Below are positions 7,460 through 13,721 of a stretch of DNA of 14,816 nucleotides, piece by piece. The position numbers were made by a program, and so were the translations under genes. Source of the DNA: CALGFH01 sp036003705 (GTDB lineage: Bacteria; Actinomycetota; CALGFH01); NCBI GenBank assembly GCA_036003705.1, contig DASYSE010000076.1, forward strand, positions 1-14,816, given 5' to 3'. The notes below the pieces were generated by a model. It ran no database searches and was not told the origin of the DNA. It saw nothing but the letters and a program-made list of their open reading frames with translations. The number at the start of each line of letters is the position of its first letter. Position 1 is the first letter of the stretch.

Positions 7460-9256
7460 TCAGTCCTTGTGGCGGGCCCAGGCCGGCACCGGGCCCTCGG
7501 ACAGGTAGTTGGCGGTGTTGATCAGGGCGACATGCGAGAACGCCTGCGGGAAGTTGCCGAGCTGGCGCCCGGTGGAGGGGTCGAACTCCTCGGCCAGCAG
7601 CCCGACGTCGTTGCGCAGGGTGAGCAGCCGCTCGAAGATGGCCAGGGCCTCCTCGCGCCGGCCCATCAGGGCCAGGTTGTCGGCCAGCCAGAACGTGCAG
7701 GCCAGGAACGTCCCCTCGCCGGGAGGCAGGCCGTCCACCTGCTGGGAGCCTTCCGGCGGGTAGCGGTGGACCAGCCCGTCGGCCATCAGCTCGCGCTGGA
7801 TGGCGGCCACCGTGCCCTTGACCCGCGAGTCACCGGCGGGCAGGAACCCGACCAGCGGGATCTGCAGCAGGCTGGCATCCAGGTGATCGGCCCCGTAGAA
7901 CTGCACGAAGGTGTCGCGCTCGGCGTCGTAGCCCTCGCGGCAGACCTCGTCGTGGATGTCGCGGCGCAGCGCCCGCCAGCGGTCCGCCGGGCCCTCTTGG
8001 CCGTCCAGCTCGACCGCCTTGATCGCCCGGTCCACCGCCACCCAGGCCATCACCTTGGAGTGGGTGAAATGCCGCCGCGGTCCGCGGATCTCCCAGATGC
8101 CCTCGTCCGGCTCGTGCCAGTTGGACTCCAGGAAGTCGAGCAGGGCCTGCTGCAGGTCCCAGCCCGCGTCGTGCGCCTCGAGGCCGATGCGCCGGCCCAG
8201 GTGCAGGGTGTCCATGACCTCGCCGTACACGTCGAGCTGGAACTGGCCGACGGCCGCGTTGCCGACCCGGACCGGCCGGGACTCCTGGTAGCCGGGCAGC
8301 CAGTCCAGCTCCTGCTCGGTGATCCGCCGCTCGCCGCCCACGCCGTACAGGATCTGCATCTGCCGCGGCTGGCCGGCGACGGCCCGCAGCAGCCACTCCC
8401 GCCAGGCCTTGGCCTCGTCGGCCAGCCCGGCCAGCATCAGCGCCGACAGGGTGAAGGTGGAGTCCCGCAGCCAGCAGTAGCGGTAGTCCCAGTTGCGGAC
8501 CCCGCCGAGCGCCTCGGGCAGTGAGGTGGTCGGGGCGGCGACGATGCCGCCGGTCGGGGCGTAGGTGAGTGCCTTCAGGGTGAGCAGGGAACGGATCACC
8601 GCGTCCTGCCAGCCGCCGGCGTAGGTGACGCGGCTGGCCCAATCGCCCCACCAGGCCTCGGTGTCGCTGAGCGCCTGGATGGGGTCGATCCGCCGCGGGG
8701 ACGGCCGGTGCGATGCGTGCCAGGTCAGCATGAACGGTGCCCGTTCGCCCTCGGCGATGGTGAACTCGGCCAGGGTGGTCCAGTTCTCGCCCCGCACCGG
8801 TACCGGGGTCCGCAGCCAGACCGAGTCCGGCCCGGCGACCGCGTGCAGGGCCCCGCCGACCTGCCGCACCCAGGGAACGATCGAGCCGTAGTCGAAGCGG
8901 ATGATGAGCTCCATCCGCATCGGCACCCGGCCCCTGACCCCCTCCACGACCCTGGCCACGTCGGGGTCCACCTGGCGCGGCGGCATGCAGTCGACCACCC
9001 GGACCACGCCGTCGTCGGTGCGGTACTCGGTCTCGAGCACCAGGGTGTCGCCCAGGTAGCGGCGGCGGACCTCCCGCACCGGCCCGGCCGGGGCGAGCCG
9101 CCAGCGGCCGTTGCGCTCGTCGCCGAGCAGCGCGGCGAAGCAGGCCGGCGAGTCGAACCGGGGCAGGCACAGCCAGTCGATCGACCCATCCCGGCTCACC
9201 AGCCCGGCGGTGTGGGTGTCGCCGATCAGCGCGTAGTCCTCGATGGGTGCCGGCAT
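7460..9256 (-). CDS. GH15 family glycoside hydrolase (trehalase/glucoamylase-like)
   Basis: Cytoplasmic alpha-glucoside hydrolase of 598 residues, with no signal peptide. The N-terminal beta-sandwich region starts with IEDYALIGDTHTAGLVSRDGSIDWLCLPRFDSP, a typical bacterial GH15 opening. The (alpha/alpha)6 barrel carries RNWDYRYCWLRDS (254-266), EGIWEIRG with Glu389, and GEGTFLACTFW with Glu514; these two glutamates are the likely acid and base. Mycobacterial relatives include trehalases, but sequence alone does not separate trehalase from glucoamylase or oligosaccharide hydrolase. ATG 9256 is preceded by TAGCTT at six bases and no ribosome binding site, suggesting a leaderless mRNA. It is divergent from the MFS gene and followed by arfB. 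Confidence 0.92.
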   Translation of the reverse strand: MPAPIEDYALIGDTHTAGLVSRDGSIDWLCLPRFDSPACFAALLGDERNGRWRLAPAGPVREVRRRYLGDTLVLETEYRTDDGVVRVVDCMPPRQVDPDVARVVEGVRGRVPMRMELIIRFDYGSIVPWVRQVGGALHAVAGPDSVWLRTPVPVRGENWTTLAEFTIAEGERAPFMLTWHASHRPSPRRIDPIQALSDTEAWWGDWASRVTYAGGWQDAVIRSLLTLKALTYAPTGGIVAAPTTSLPEALGGVRNWDYRYCWLRDSTFTLSALMLAGLADEAKAWREWLLRAVAGQPRQMQILYGVGGERRITEQELDWLPGYQESRPVRVGNAAVGQFQLDVYGEVMDTLHLGRRIGLEAHDAGWDLQQALLDFLESNWHEPDEGIWEIRGPRRHFTHSKVMAWVAVDRAIKAVELDGQEGPADRWRALRRDIHDEVCREGYDAERDTFVQFYGADHLDASLLQIPLVGFLPAGDSRVKGTVAAIQRELMADGLVHRYPPEGSQQVDGLPPGEGTFLACTFWLADNLALMGRREEALAIFERLLTLRNDVGLLAEEFDPSTGRQLGNFPQAFSHVALINTANYLSEGPVPAWARHKD

Positions 9257-9262
9257 GGCACG

Positions 9263-9272
9263 AAGCTACACT
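9263..9272. promoter_or_regulatory. Overlapping divergent -10 boxes for the GH15 and MFS genes
   Basis: On the minus strand TAGCTT (9263-9268) stands six bases from the GH15 ATG. On the plus strand TACACT (9267-9272) stands nine bases from a GTG at 9282. Both fit TANNNT and share bases 9267-9268. Neither gene has a credible ribosome binding site, so both may be leaderless. The two polymerases could not occupy these sites at once. Confidence 0.45.
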
Positions 9273-9281
9273 GAGCCCGCC

Positions 9282-10955
9282 GTGGCCGCTGACGCACCCG
9301 CCGACCGGTCCGCACCGCCGCCGGCGCTGGCGCCGCTCGCCCGGCCGGTGTTCCGGGCCTTGTGGGCCGCCGCCATCGTCTCCAACGTCGGCTACTGGAT
9401 GCAGAGCGTCGGGGCGGTCTGGCAGGTCGGCACCGTCTCCGGCTCGGCCACCCTCGTCGCCCTGGTCCAGACGGCCATCAGCCTGCCGATCGTGCTCCTG
9501 GCCCTGCCCGCCGGCGCCGCCGCCGACGTGGTCGACCGGCGGCGGCTGCTGCTGGTCACCCAGTCGTGGATGCTGGTGTCGGCGGCCGCCCTGTGCGTGC
9601 TGACCGTCGTGGGAGCCGCCACCCCCGTGGTGGTCCTGACCCTCACCTTCCTGCTCGGGCTCGGCAACGCGGCCACCGCCCCGGCCTGGCAGGCCACCAT
9701 CCCCGAGCTGGTCGACAGCCGGGAGCTGCCCTCGGCGGTGGCGCTCAACTCGGTCGGCTTCAACATCGGCCGGGCGGTCGGCCCGGCCATCGGCGGGCTG
9801 GTGGTGGCGGCCGCCGGGCCGGCGGCCGTGTTCGGGCTCAACGCCGTGTCCTTCGTCGGCGTGCTGGCGGTCCTGTGGCGCTGGCGCCGCCGTCGCCAGG
9901 ACGACCTCGGGGCCGGGGAGCAGGTCCTGGGCGCGATCGGAGCCGGGGTCCGTTACGTGCGCTTCGCCCCGCTGCTGCGGGCTGTGCTGGTCCGCACGGG
10001 CCTGTTCATCTGGCCCGCCAGCGCCCTGTGGGCCCTGCTGCCGGTGGTGGCCAGGGGCCGGCTCGGGCTGGACGCGACCGGCTTCGGCCTGCTGCTGGGC
10101 GGCCTGGGGATCGGGTCGATCGCCGGGGCGGTGGTACTGCCAAGGTTGCGGCGGGCGGTCCCGATCGACCGGCGGGTCGTGGCCGGCACGCTGCTGTTCG
10201 CCGCGGCGACGGTGGGGCTGGCCACGCTGGGCTCGGTACCGCTGGTGTGGCTGACCATGGTCGCCGCCGGGGCGGCCTGGCTGGCCATCCTGACCTCCTT
10301 CAATGTGGCCACCCAGACGGCCGTGCCTCGCTGGGTGCGGGCTCGGGCGCTGGCCGTGTACCTGCTGGTGTTCCAGGGTGGGCTGGCCGCCGGCAGCGCC
10401 CTGTGGGGGCTTGTCGCCGGCCGCGTCGGCGAGCGGGTGGCGCTGTTGGCCGCCGCGGCCAGCTTCGGCCTCGGGCTGCTGGCCGCGCTGCGCTGGCGCC
10501 TGGAGGGGATCGCCGGCCTGGACCTGTCGCCGTCGGTGCGGCCGGAGCCGGCCACGGCGATCGACCCGGATCCCGACGACGGGCCGGTGCTGGTGCTGGT
10601 CTCCTACCGGATCGACCCGGCCAGGACCGAGGAGTTCGCCGCGGCCATGCGGTCGATGCGCCGGGTCCGCCGGCGCGACGGGGCCTACCGCTGGGGGGTG
10701 TTCGAGGACGTCGCCGACCCGGGCCGCCTCGTCGAGACCTACGTCGTCCGCTCCTGGGCCGAGCACCTCCGCCAGCACGAGCGTTTCACGGCCGAGGACC
10801 TCATCGTCCGTGACCGGGTGCGTTCCTTCCACATCGGCGACGACCCGCCCCGGGTTTCCCACTTCATCCACCCCGACGCCGCCACCACCCAGCGCCGCTG
10901 GGTCCGGTGGACCCGGCGGCGTCACGGCGAGTTCGCGCAGGCGGATGAGGACTAG
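9282..10955 (+). CDS. MFS exporter (MFS_3/EntS type) with C-terminal ABM-like domain
   Basis: Integral membrane protein of 557 residues from the GTG at 9282. The membrane part (about residues 20-415) begins with PVFRALWAAAIVSNVGYWMQ and has the loop AGAAADVVDRRRLL and NSVGFNIGRAVGPAIGG. This is the pattern of the 'transmembrane secretion effector' MFS_3 group, which includes the enterobactin exporter EntS. After a linker, residues about 433-535 form a soluble segment starting VLVLVSYRIDPARTEEFAAAM, containing YRWGVFEDVADPGRLVETYVV and ending near the VSHFIHP segment. This resembles the dimeric ferredoxin-like antibiotic biosynthesis monooxygenase (ABM) fold. Substrate is unknown. ATGs at 9243 and 9255 are also in frame but would overlap the GH15 start and have no ribosome binding site. 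The TAG lies 18 bases before a strong hairpin. Confidence 0.88.
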   Translation: MAADAPADRSAPPPALAPLARPVFRALWAAAIVSNVGYWMQSVGAVWQVGTVSGSATLVALVQTAISLPIVLLALPAGAAADVVDRRRLLLVTQSWMLVSAAALCVLTVVGAATPVVVLTLTFLLGLGNAATAPAWQATIPELVDSRELPSAVALNSVGFNIGRAVGPAIGGLVVAAAGPAAVFGLNAVSFVGVLAVLWRWRRRRQDDLGAGEQVLGAIGAGVRYVRFAPLLRAVLVRTGLFIWPASALWALLPVVARGRLGLDATGFGLLLGGLGIGSIAGAVVLPRLRRAVPIDRRVVAGTLLFAAATVGLATLGSVPLVWLTMVAAGAAWLAILTSFNVATQTAVPRWVRARALAVYLLVFQGGLAAGSALWGLVAGRVGERVALLAAAASFGLGLLAALRWRLEGIAGLDLSPSVRPEPATAIDPDPDDGPVLVLVSYRIDPARTEEFAAAMRSMRRVRRRDGAYRWGVFEDVADPGRLVETYVVRSWAEHLRQHERFTAEDLIVRDRVRSFHIGDDPPRVSHFIHPDAATTQRRWVRWTRRRHGEFAQADED

Positions 10956-10972
10956 CGGTCGTTGCGGTTGCA

Positions 10973-11007
10973 GCCTCAAGGGTGCCTGGACCAGGCACCC
11001 TTGAGGC
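10973..11007. terminator. Bidirectional terminator hairpin between convergent genes
   Basis: Perfect inverted repeat with 17-base arms (10973-10989 and 10991-11007) around a single central A; in RNA it would fold as about 14-15 base pairs with a small GGACC-type loop. It lies 18 bases after the MFS stop and about 95 bases beyond the sigma factor stop, so it can serve both strands. No poly-U tract follows on either side, as is usual in Actinobacteria. A smaller inverted repeat (CAGCCGG 11048-11054 with CCGGCTG 11071-11077) lies closer to the sigma gene end. Confidence 0.8.
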
Positions 11008-11102
11008 ACAGGAAGGCGGGGTCTCGGCCCTCCCCGAGGGGCGTTGCCAGCCGGATCGCATCCAAACCGGCCGGCTGACGCACTCCGGACCTGACCGGCG
11101 AC

Positions 11103-11930
11103 CTACGCCTCGACCAGCTGGCCGCGCATGCGCTCGATCGCCCGGCGAAGCAGGCGCGAGACGTGCATCTGGGAGATCTGCATGCGGTCGGCAATCTCGT
11201 CCTGGGTCAGCTCCTCCACGTAGCGGAGCAGGATGATCCTGCGCTCCCGCTCGGGCAGCCGCCCGACCAGCTCGGGCAGCACCAGCAGGTCCTCCAGCTC
11301 CTCGTGGTGGCGCCGGTCGACGACGAAGTCGCCGAGCACGGCCTCGCCGTCCTCGCCGGCCGGCTGGTCGAGGGACGGCGCCGAGCGGGTCTGCGCGACC
11401 TCGATCGCCTCCAGGACCTCCTCCATGCTGGCCCCGAGATGGGCGGCCAGCTCCGGGGCGGTGGGGGAGTGGCCGAGCTGCTGGGGCAGCTCGTCGATGG
11501 CCCGGCAGAGCCGCAGGGCCAGGTCCTTGGTCCCGCGCGGTACCCGAAGCCGCCAGCTGGCGTCGCGCAGGTGGCGCTTGAGCTCGCCGACGACGGTGGC
11601 CACGGCATAGGGGATGAACGGGTTGGCGCGCTCCGGCTGGTAGCGGTCGACCGCCTTGATCAGCCCGAGCCGGGCCACCTGGCGCAGGTCCTCGAGGGGG
11701 ACGGCCCGGTTGCTCCGGTAGCGTTCGGCCAGGCGGTCGGCCAGGCCGAGATAGGCGAGGATGATGCGCTCGCGCAGAACCGGGTCGCGGCTCTGGGCGT
11801 AGGCGCGGAACCACTGCTCCACGCGCTGGACGGCGACCTCGTCCTCCGGACGGACCTCGAGCGCCTCTGGCGGCTCGTGGAGATCCGGTGGATCGACCGG
11901 GTCGACACCGACCTCTACTGCCGCGGACAT
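11103..11930 (-). CDS. RNA polymerase sigma factor, SigB/SigF/SigG subfamily
   Basis: Alternative (group 3) sigma factor of 275 residues, similar in length to mycobacterial SigF. After an acidic tail (1-31), region 2 runs about 35-115 with LADRLAERYRSNRAVPLEDLRQVARLGL (core binding) and DRYQPERANPFIPYAVATVVGELKRHLRD (-10 recognition). Region 3 (about 125-200) includes LGHSPTAPELAAHLG. Region 4 (about 220-272) contains LPERERRIILLRYVEELTQDEIA and the helix-turn-helix QISQMHVSRLLRRA. The ATG at 11930 has a GGAGG ribosome binding site five bases upstream; the longer upstream open frame is not protein-like. The family controls stress, sporulation or stationary-phase genes and is normally held by an RsbW-type anti-sigma factor. 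None is encoded in this window, which is unusual for this subfamily. Confidence 0.93.
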   Translation of the reverse strand: MSAAVEVGVDPVDPPDLHEPPEALEVRPEDEVAVQRVEQWFRAYAQSRDPVLRERIILAYLGLADRLAERYRSNRAVPLEDLRQVARLGLIKAVDRYQPERANPFIPYAVATVVGELKRHLRDASWRLRVPRGTKDLALRLCRAIDELPQQLGHSPTAPELAAHLGASMEEVLEAIEVAQTRSAPSLDQPAGEDGEAVLGDFVVDRRHHEELEDLLVLPELVGRLPERERRIILLRYVEELTQDEIADRMQISQMHVSRLLRRAIERMRGQLVEA

Positions 11931-12006
11931 GGCGACCTCCACGAAGGTGCGGTCGGCCCGCGGGGACAGGGCGGGACCTGTCAGTTTGCTGCCTGCGAAC
12001 CTTAGC

Positions 12007-12032
12007 ATGTCCGTCCGTACAGCGAGGTAAAC
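12007..12032 (-). promoter_or_regulatory. Weak SigB/SigF-like promoter candidate upstream of the sigma gene
   Basis: On the minus strand GTTT (12029-12032) is followed after 16 bases by GGACAT (12007-12012). The group consensus is GNNT or GTTT, then 14-16 bases, then GGGTAC/T, so the -10 matches at four of six positions. A transcript would start near 12000, giving a leader of about 70 bases. An alternative -10, TAAGGT, lies a few bases further downstream. Autoregulation is a hypothesis only. Confidence 0.25.
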
Positions 12033-12066
12033 CCCGATCCCCGATGGTTCGTACGGTTCGGCCGGT

Positions 12067-12510
12067 TCACGAGGCCGACCACCACACCCAGCGGCGCGGG
12101 GCCACCGCCACCACCGGGCCGGGCGGACGATCGGCCCGGTAGGCGGGATAGCGCTCCGCGAGTGCGTCCAGCGCAGCCTCGGCCGCCGGCACCTCGAGGG
12201 TGGCCGCCGTCCCCTGGAGCTCGACCCACCACAGCGCGGTCCAGTCCTCGGCGTAGTGGTCGACGAGCAGCGCGACCCGCGGGTCGGCCGCCAGGTCGCG
12301 CATCCGTCTGAGCGGGCCCGGCCGCTTGGGCTTGACCCGGTCCACCGCCCAGACCGCCGTCCCCCGGTGCCAGGCGAACGTGACCGGCACCAGCCTCGGC
12401 CCATCGGTCGAGATCATGGCCAGCCTGGCCACCCTGGCCTCGGCGAACCGCTCCAGCACCGCCGCGGGCGGGCCCTCGGCCCCGGCCCGCCCGCTGGTCG
12501 TCCCCGTCAT
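12067..12510 (-). CDS. PPOX-class F420/FMN-dependent oxidoreductase-like protein
   Basis: Small split-barrel flavin/deazaflavin-binding protein of 147 residues. The sequence LERFAEARVARLAMISTDGPRLVPVTFAW (about 18-46) is the standard opening of the pyridoxamine-phosphate-oxidase-like fold. It is followed by AVWAVDRVKPKRPGPLRRMRDLAADPRVALLVDHYAEDW, with the Lys/Arg cluster expected to bind the cofactor phosphate, and WVELQGTAATLE. It resembles the TIGR03668 group described as probable F420-dependent enzymes; the actual cofactor and substrate cannot be read from sequence. ATG 12510 is preferred because GAGAGGA lies just upstream; a GTG four codons earlier would place that site inside the gene. 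The region upstream is duplicated (see repeat). The gene precedes the sigma factor by 136 bases. Confidence 0.85.
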   Translation of the reverse strand: MTGTTSGRAGAEGPPAAVLERFAEARVARLAMISTDGPRLVPVTFAWHRGTAVWAVDRVKPKRPGPLRRMRDLAADPRVALLVDHYAEDWTALWWVELQGTAATLEVPAAEAALDALAERYPAYRADRPPGPVVAVAPRRWVWWSAS

Positions 12511-12612
12511 CGGTCCTCTCACCTGCCGGCGCGGGTCAGGCGGGTCACCAGCCGCTCGTTCCCTGGTGTGCTCAACCCGTCATCGGTCCTCTCACTGCCG
12601 GCGCGGGTCAGG
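12503..12612. repeat. Imperfect direct repeat duplicating the PPOX gene start region
   Basis: The 38 bases at 12503-12540 recur as 37 bases at 12576-12612, differing by one deleted C, with 35 unrelated bases between. The copy nearer the gene holds its ribosome binding site and the codons M-T-G. The outer copy keeps the same site and start but reads ATG ACG GGT TGA (12583-12572), a three-codon mini-frame. Confidence 0.8.
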
Positions 12613-12672
12613 TGCTCGGAAGCTCAGCCCTTGCCCAGCAACTCGTCGAGGCGATCCATGGGCGCGGACCGC

Positions 12673-12846
12673 CTATCCCCGTTGGTGGGAGACGGCCTCC
12701 AGGGCGATCCTGACCGCATCGAGGTAGTCGTCGGCCAGCTCGGCGGCCAGGTCCTCGCGGCCTTGTTCCAGCGCAGCGTTGACCTTGTAGACGTAGGCCT
12801 CCCGCAGATACGCCAGATGCTGCGAAGTGCTGTCGGATGCGGACAT
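12673..12846 (-). CDS. Small acidic helical protein of unknown function (57 aa)
   Basis: I do not recognise a named family. The 57-residue product has a short Ser/Asp-rich start and then a largely helical, amphipathic body (HLAYLREAYVYKVNAALEQ, then GREDLAAELADDYLDAVRIA). This is the style of small actinobacterial conserved hypothetical proteins that bind a partner. ATG 12846 is chosen because GGAG lies nine bases upstream; an in-frame ATG at 12897 has no ribosome binding site. The TAG at 12673-12675 directly follows a GGGG run. Removing one G would extend the protein by 17 different residues ending in MDRLDELLGKG (stop at 12624-12626), so the C-terminus may be frameshifted. It lies 163 bases upstream of the PPOX gene on the same strand. 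Confidence 0.6.
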   Translation of the reverse strand: MSASDSTSQHLAYLREAYVYKVNAALEQGREDLAAELADDYLDAVRIALEAVSHQRG

Positions 12847-13140
12847 GTGCGTCTCCGGCTTCTGAGCACCGGTCCCGCTTCGGGTGACGTTCGCCATGAG
12901 GTGGTCGCTGGGTTCACTATGACGCGACTCGCCGCAGGCTGCAGGTCGGTGCGCCGCTGGCGGGGTCCGGAGGAGGGGCTCGAACCCGCCATCTTGCCGC
13001 TACGCGTTCCGTGGTCGTCGCCGTGAATGCGCTGTGACCTGGGATTCTTGCGGACCGGCCGTGACCGCTTGTGCCCGCCGAGGACCAGCCGTTCCCGATG
13101 CCGTGCGGACCCAGCGCGGACCAGGCCCGAGCTGTAACGC
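12847..13140. other. Intergenic stretch with tRNA T-arm-like sequence and short repeats
   Basis: No gene is supported in these 294 bases. On the minus strand 12976-12987 reads GGGTTCGAGCCC, flanked by sequence resembling a tRNA 3' end down to about 12964. The acceptor partner (TCCGGAG) is not found upstream and one T-stem pair is mismatched, so this is not an intact tRNA. GCGGACC occurs three times (13050-13056, 13105-13111, 13116-13122). This could be an old attachment site or integration scar; no integrase is present in the window. Confidence 0.35.
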
Positions 13141-13575
13141 TTACTCCGTCGATGCGTCGGCGGGAGGGGGCTGACCGCTCGGAGGGGAGTCGGCATGGCG
13201 ATGGACGATCTTCCACTCGCCGTTCTCGCGGCGGTAGAGGTGGGTGACACGCAGGGTGAACGGCGCGACCGGCCCGCCGTCCATGGAACAGGAGATGTGC
13301 TCGTAGCCGAGGGTGTAGGCCAGGTCCCCGCTGGCGTCGGCGGCCACCAGCTCGAAGCGGTAGTCGGTGAGGTTGGAGAACCGCGTCGCGAGCCAGTGGA
13401 AGGCCTGGCGCACCTCCTCTGGGCCGATGACGGTCTTCATCGCCCCCAGCACGGTCACCGGGTCCTGGGTTGACCACATCGCCAGCCGCGGTCCCGGGTC
13501 GCCGCTGTGCAACGCCTTTTCCGCTTCGAGCTGGCGGGCGAGGGTCGGGGTGAGAAAGTCGTCGAGCTCAGTCAT
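13141..13575 (-). CDS. SnoaL/NTF2-like (ketosteroid isomerase-fold) protein
   Basis: Small cytoplasmic cone-shaped alpha+beta protein of 144 residues. The order of elements fits the SnoaL-like/DUF4440 superfamily: an N-terminal helix (LARQLEAEKALHSGDPGPRLAMWS), then the strand and turn DPVTVLGAMKTVIGPEEVRQAFHWLATRF. The sheet follows with DYRFELVAADASGDLAYTLGYEHI, FTLRVTHLYRRENGEWKIVHRHAD and a Pro-rich tail. The WKIVHRHAD end is characteristic. Members may be isomerases, cyclases or mere binding proteins, so no reaction is assigned. ATG 13575 is used because GGAGGG lies six bases upstream; the GTG two codons earlier is directly adjacent to that site. It lies downstream of the DUF3995 gene, 146 bases away, with its own candidate stress promoter. 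Confidence 0.82.
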   Translation of the reverse strand: MTELDDFLTPTLARQLEAEKALHSGDPGPRLAMWSTQDPVTVLGAMKTVIGPEEVRQAFHWLATRFSNLTDYRFELVAADASGDLAYTLGYEHISCSMDGGPVAPFTLRVTHLYRRENGEWKIVHRHADSPPSGQPPPADASTE

Positions 13576-13681
13576 GGCCACCCTCCAGGGGTCGGTGGCT
13601 TGGTCTCCTGTTCTGGTGAGTCTGGCAGGTTCCGATCGCGACGGGTCTTCCTACACCGGGTTGGGTGCCACCGCTAAGCGG

Positions 13682-13705
13682 GTAGCCAGAAGTTCTGCGC
13701 GAAAC
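13682..13705 (-). promoter_or_regulatory. SigB/SigF-like promoter candidate for the SnoaL gene
   Basis: On the minus strand GTTT (13702-13705) is followed after 14 bases by GGCTAC (13682-13687). Against GNNT-N14-16-GGGTAC/T, the -35 matches fully and the -10 at five of six positions. Transcription would start near 13675, about 100 bases before the ATG. The window itself encodes a sigma factor of this class. Confidence 0.35.
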
Positions 13706-13721
13706 CCTGGTCGTTGGCTGT

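Noticed and set aside
7830..11009. Open leftward frame of about 1060 codons across the GH15 and MFS genes
   Set aside because: It overlaps two well-supported genes, one on each strand, and its product is repetitive Gly/Arg/Pro sequence typical of shadow frames.
11931..12404. N-terminal extension of the sigma factor upstream of 11930
   Set aside because: The frame is open but overlaps the PPOX gene in another frame. The ATG at 11930 has a well-spaced GGAGG site and fits the family length.
12658..12660. Separate 11-codon gene starting with MDRLDELLGKG
   Set aside because: No ribosome binding site precedes the ATG; a frameshifted end of the adjacent small protein explains it better.
12964..13040. 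Intact tRNA gene on the minus strand
   Set aside because: Only a T-arm-like element is seen. There is no matching 5' acceptor strand, D-arm or convincing anticodon loop, and one T-stem pair is mismatched.
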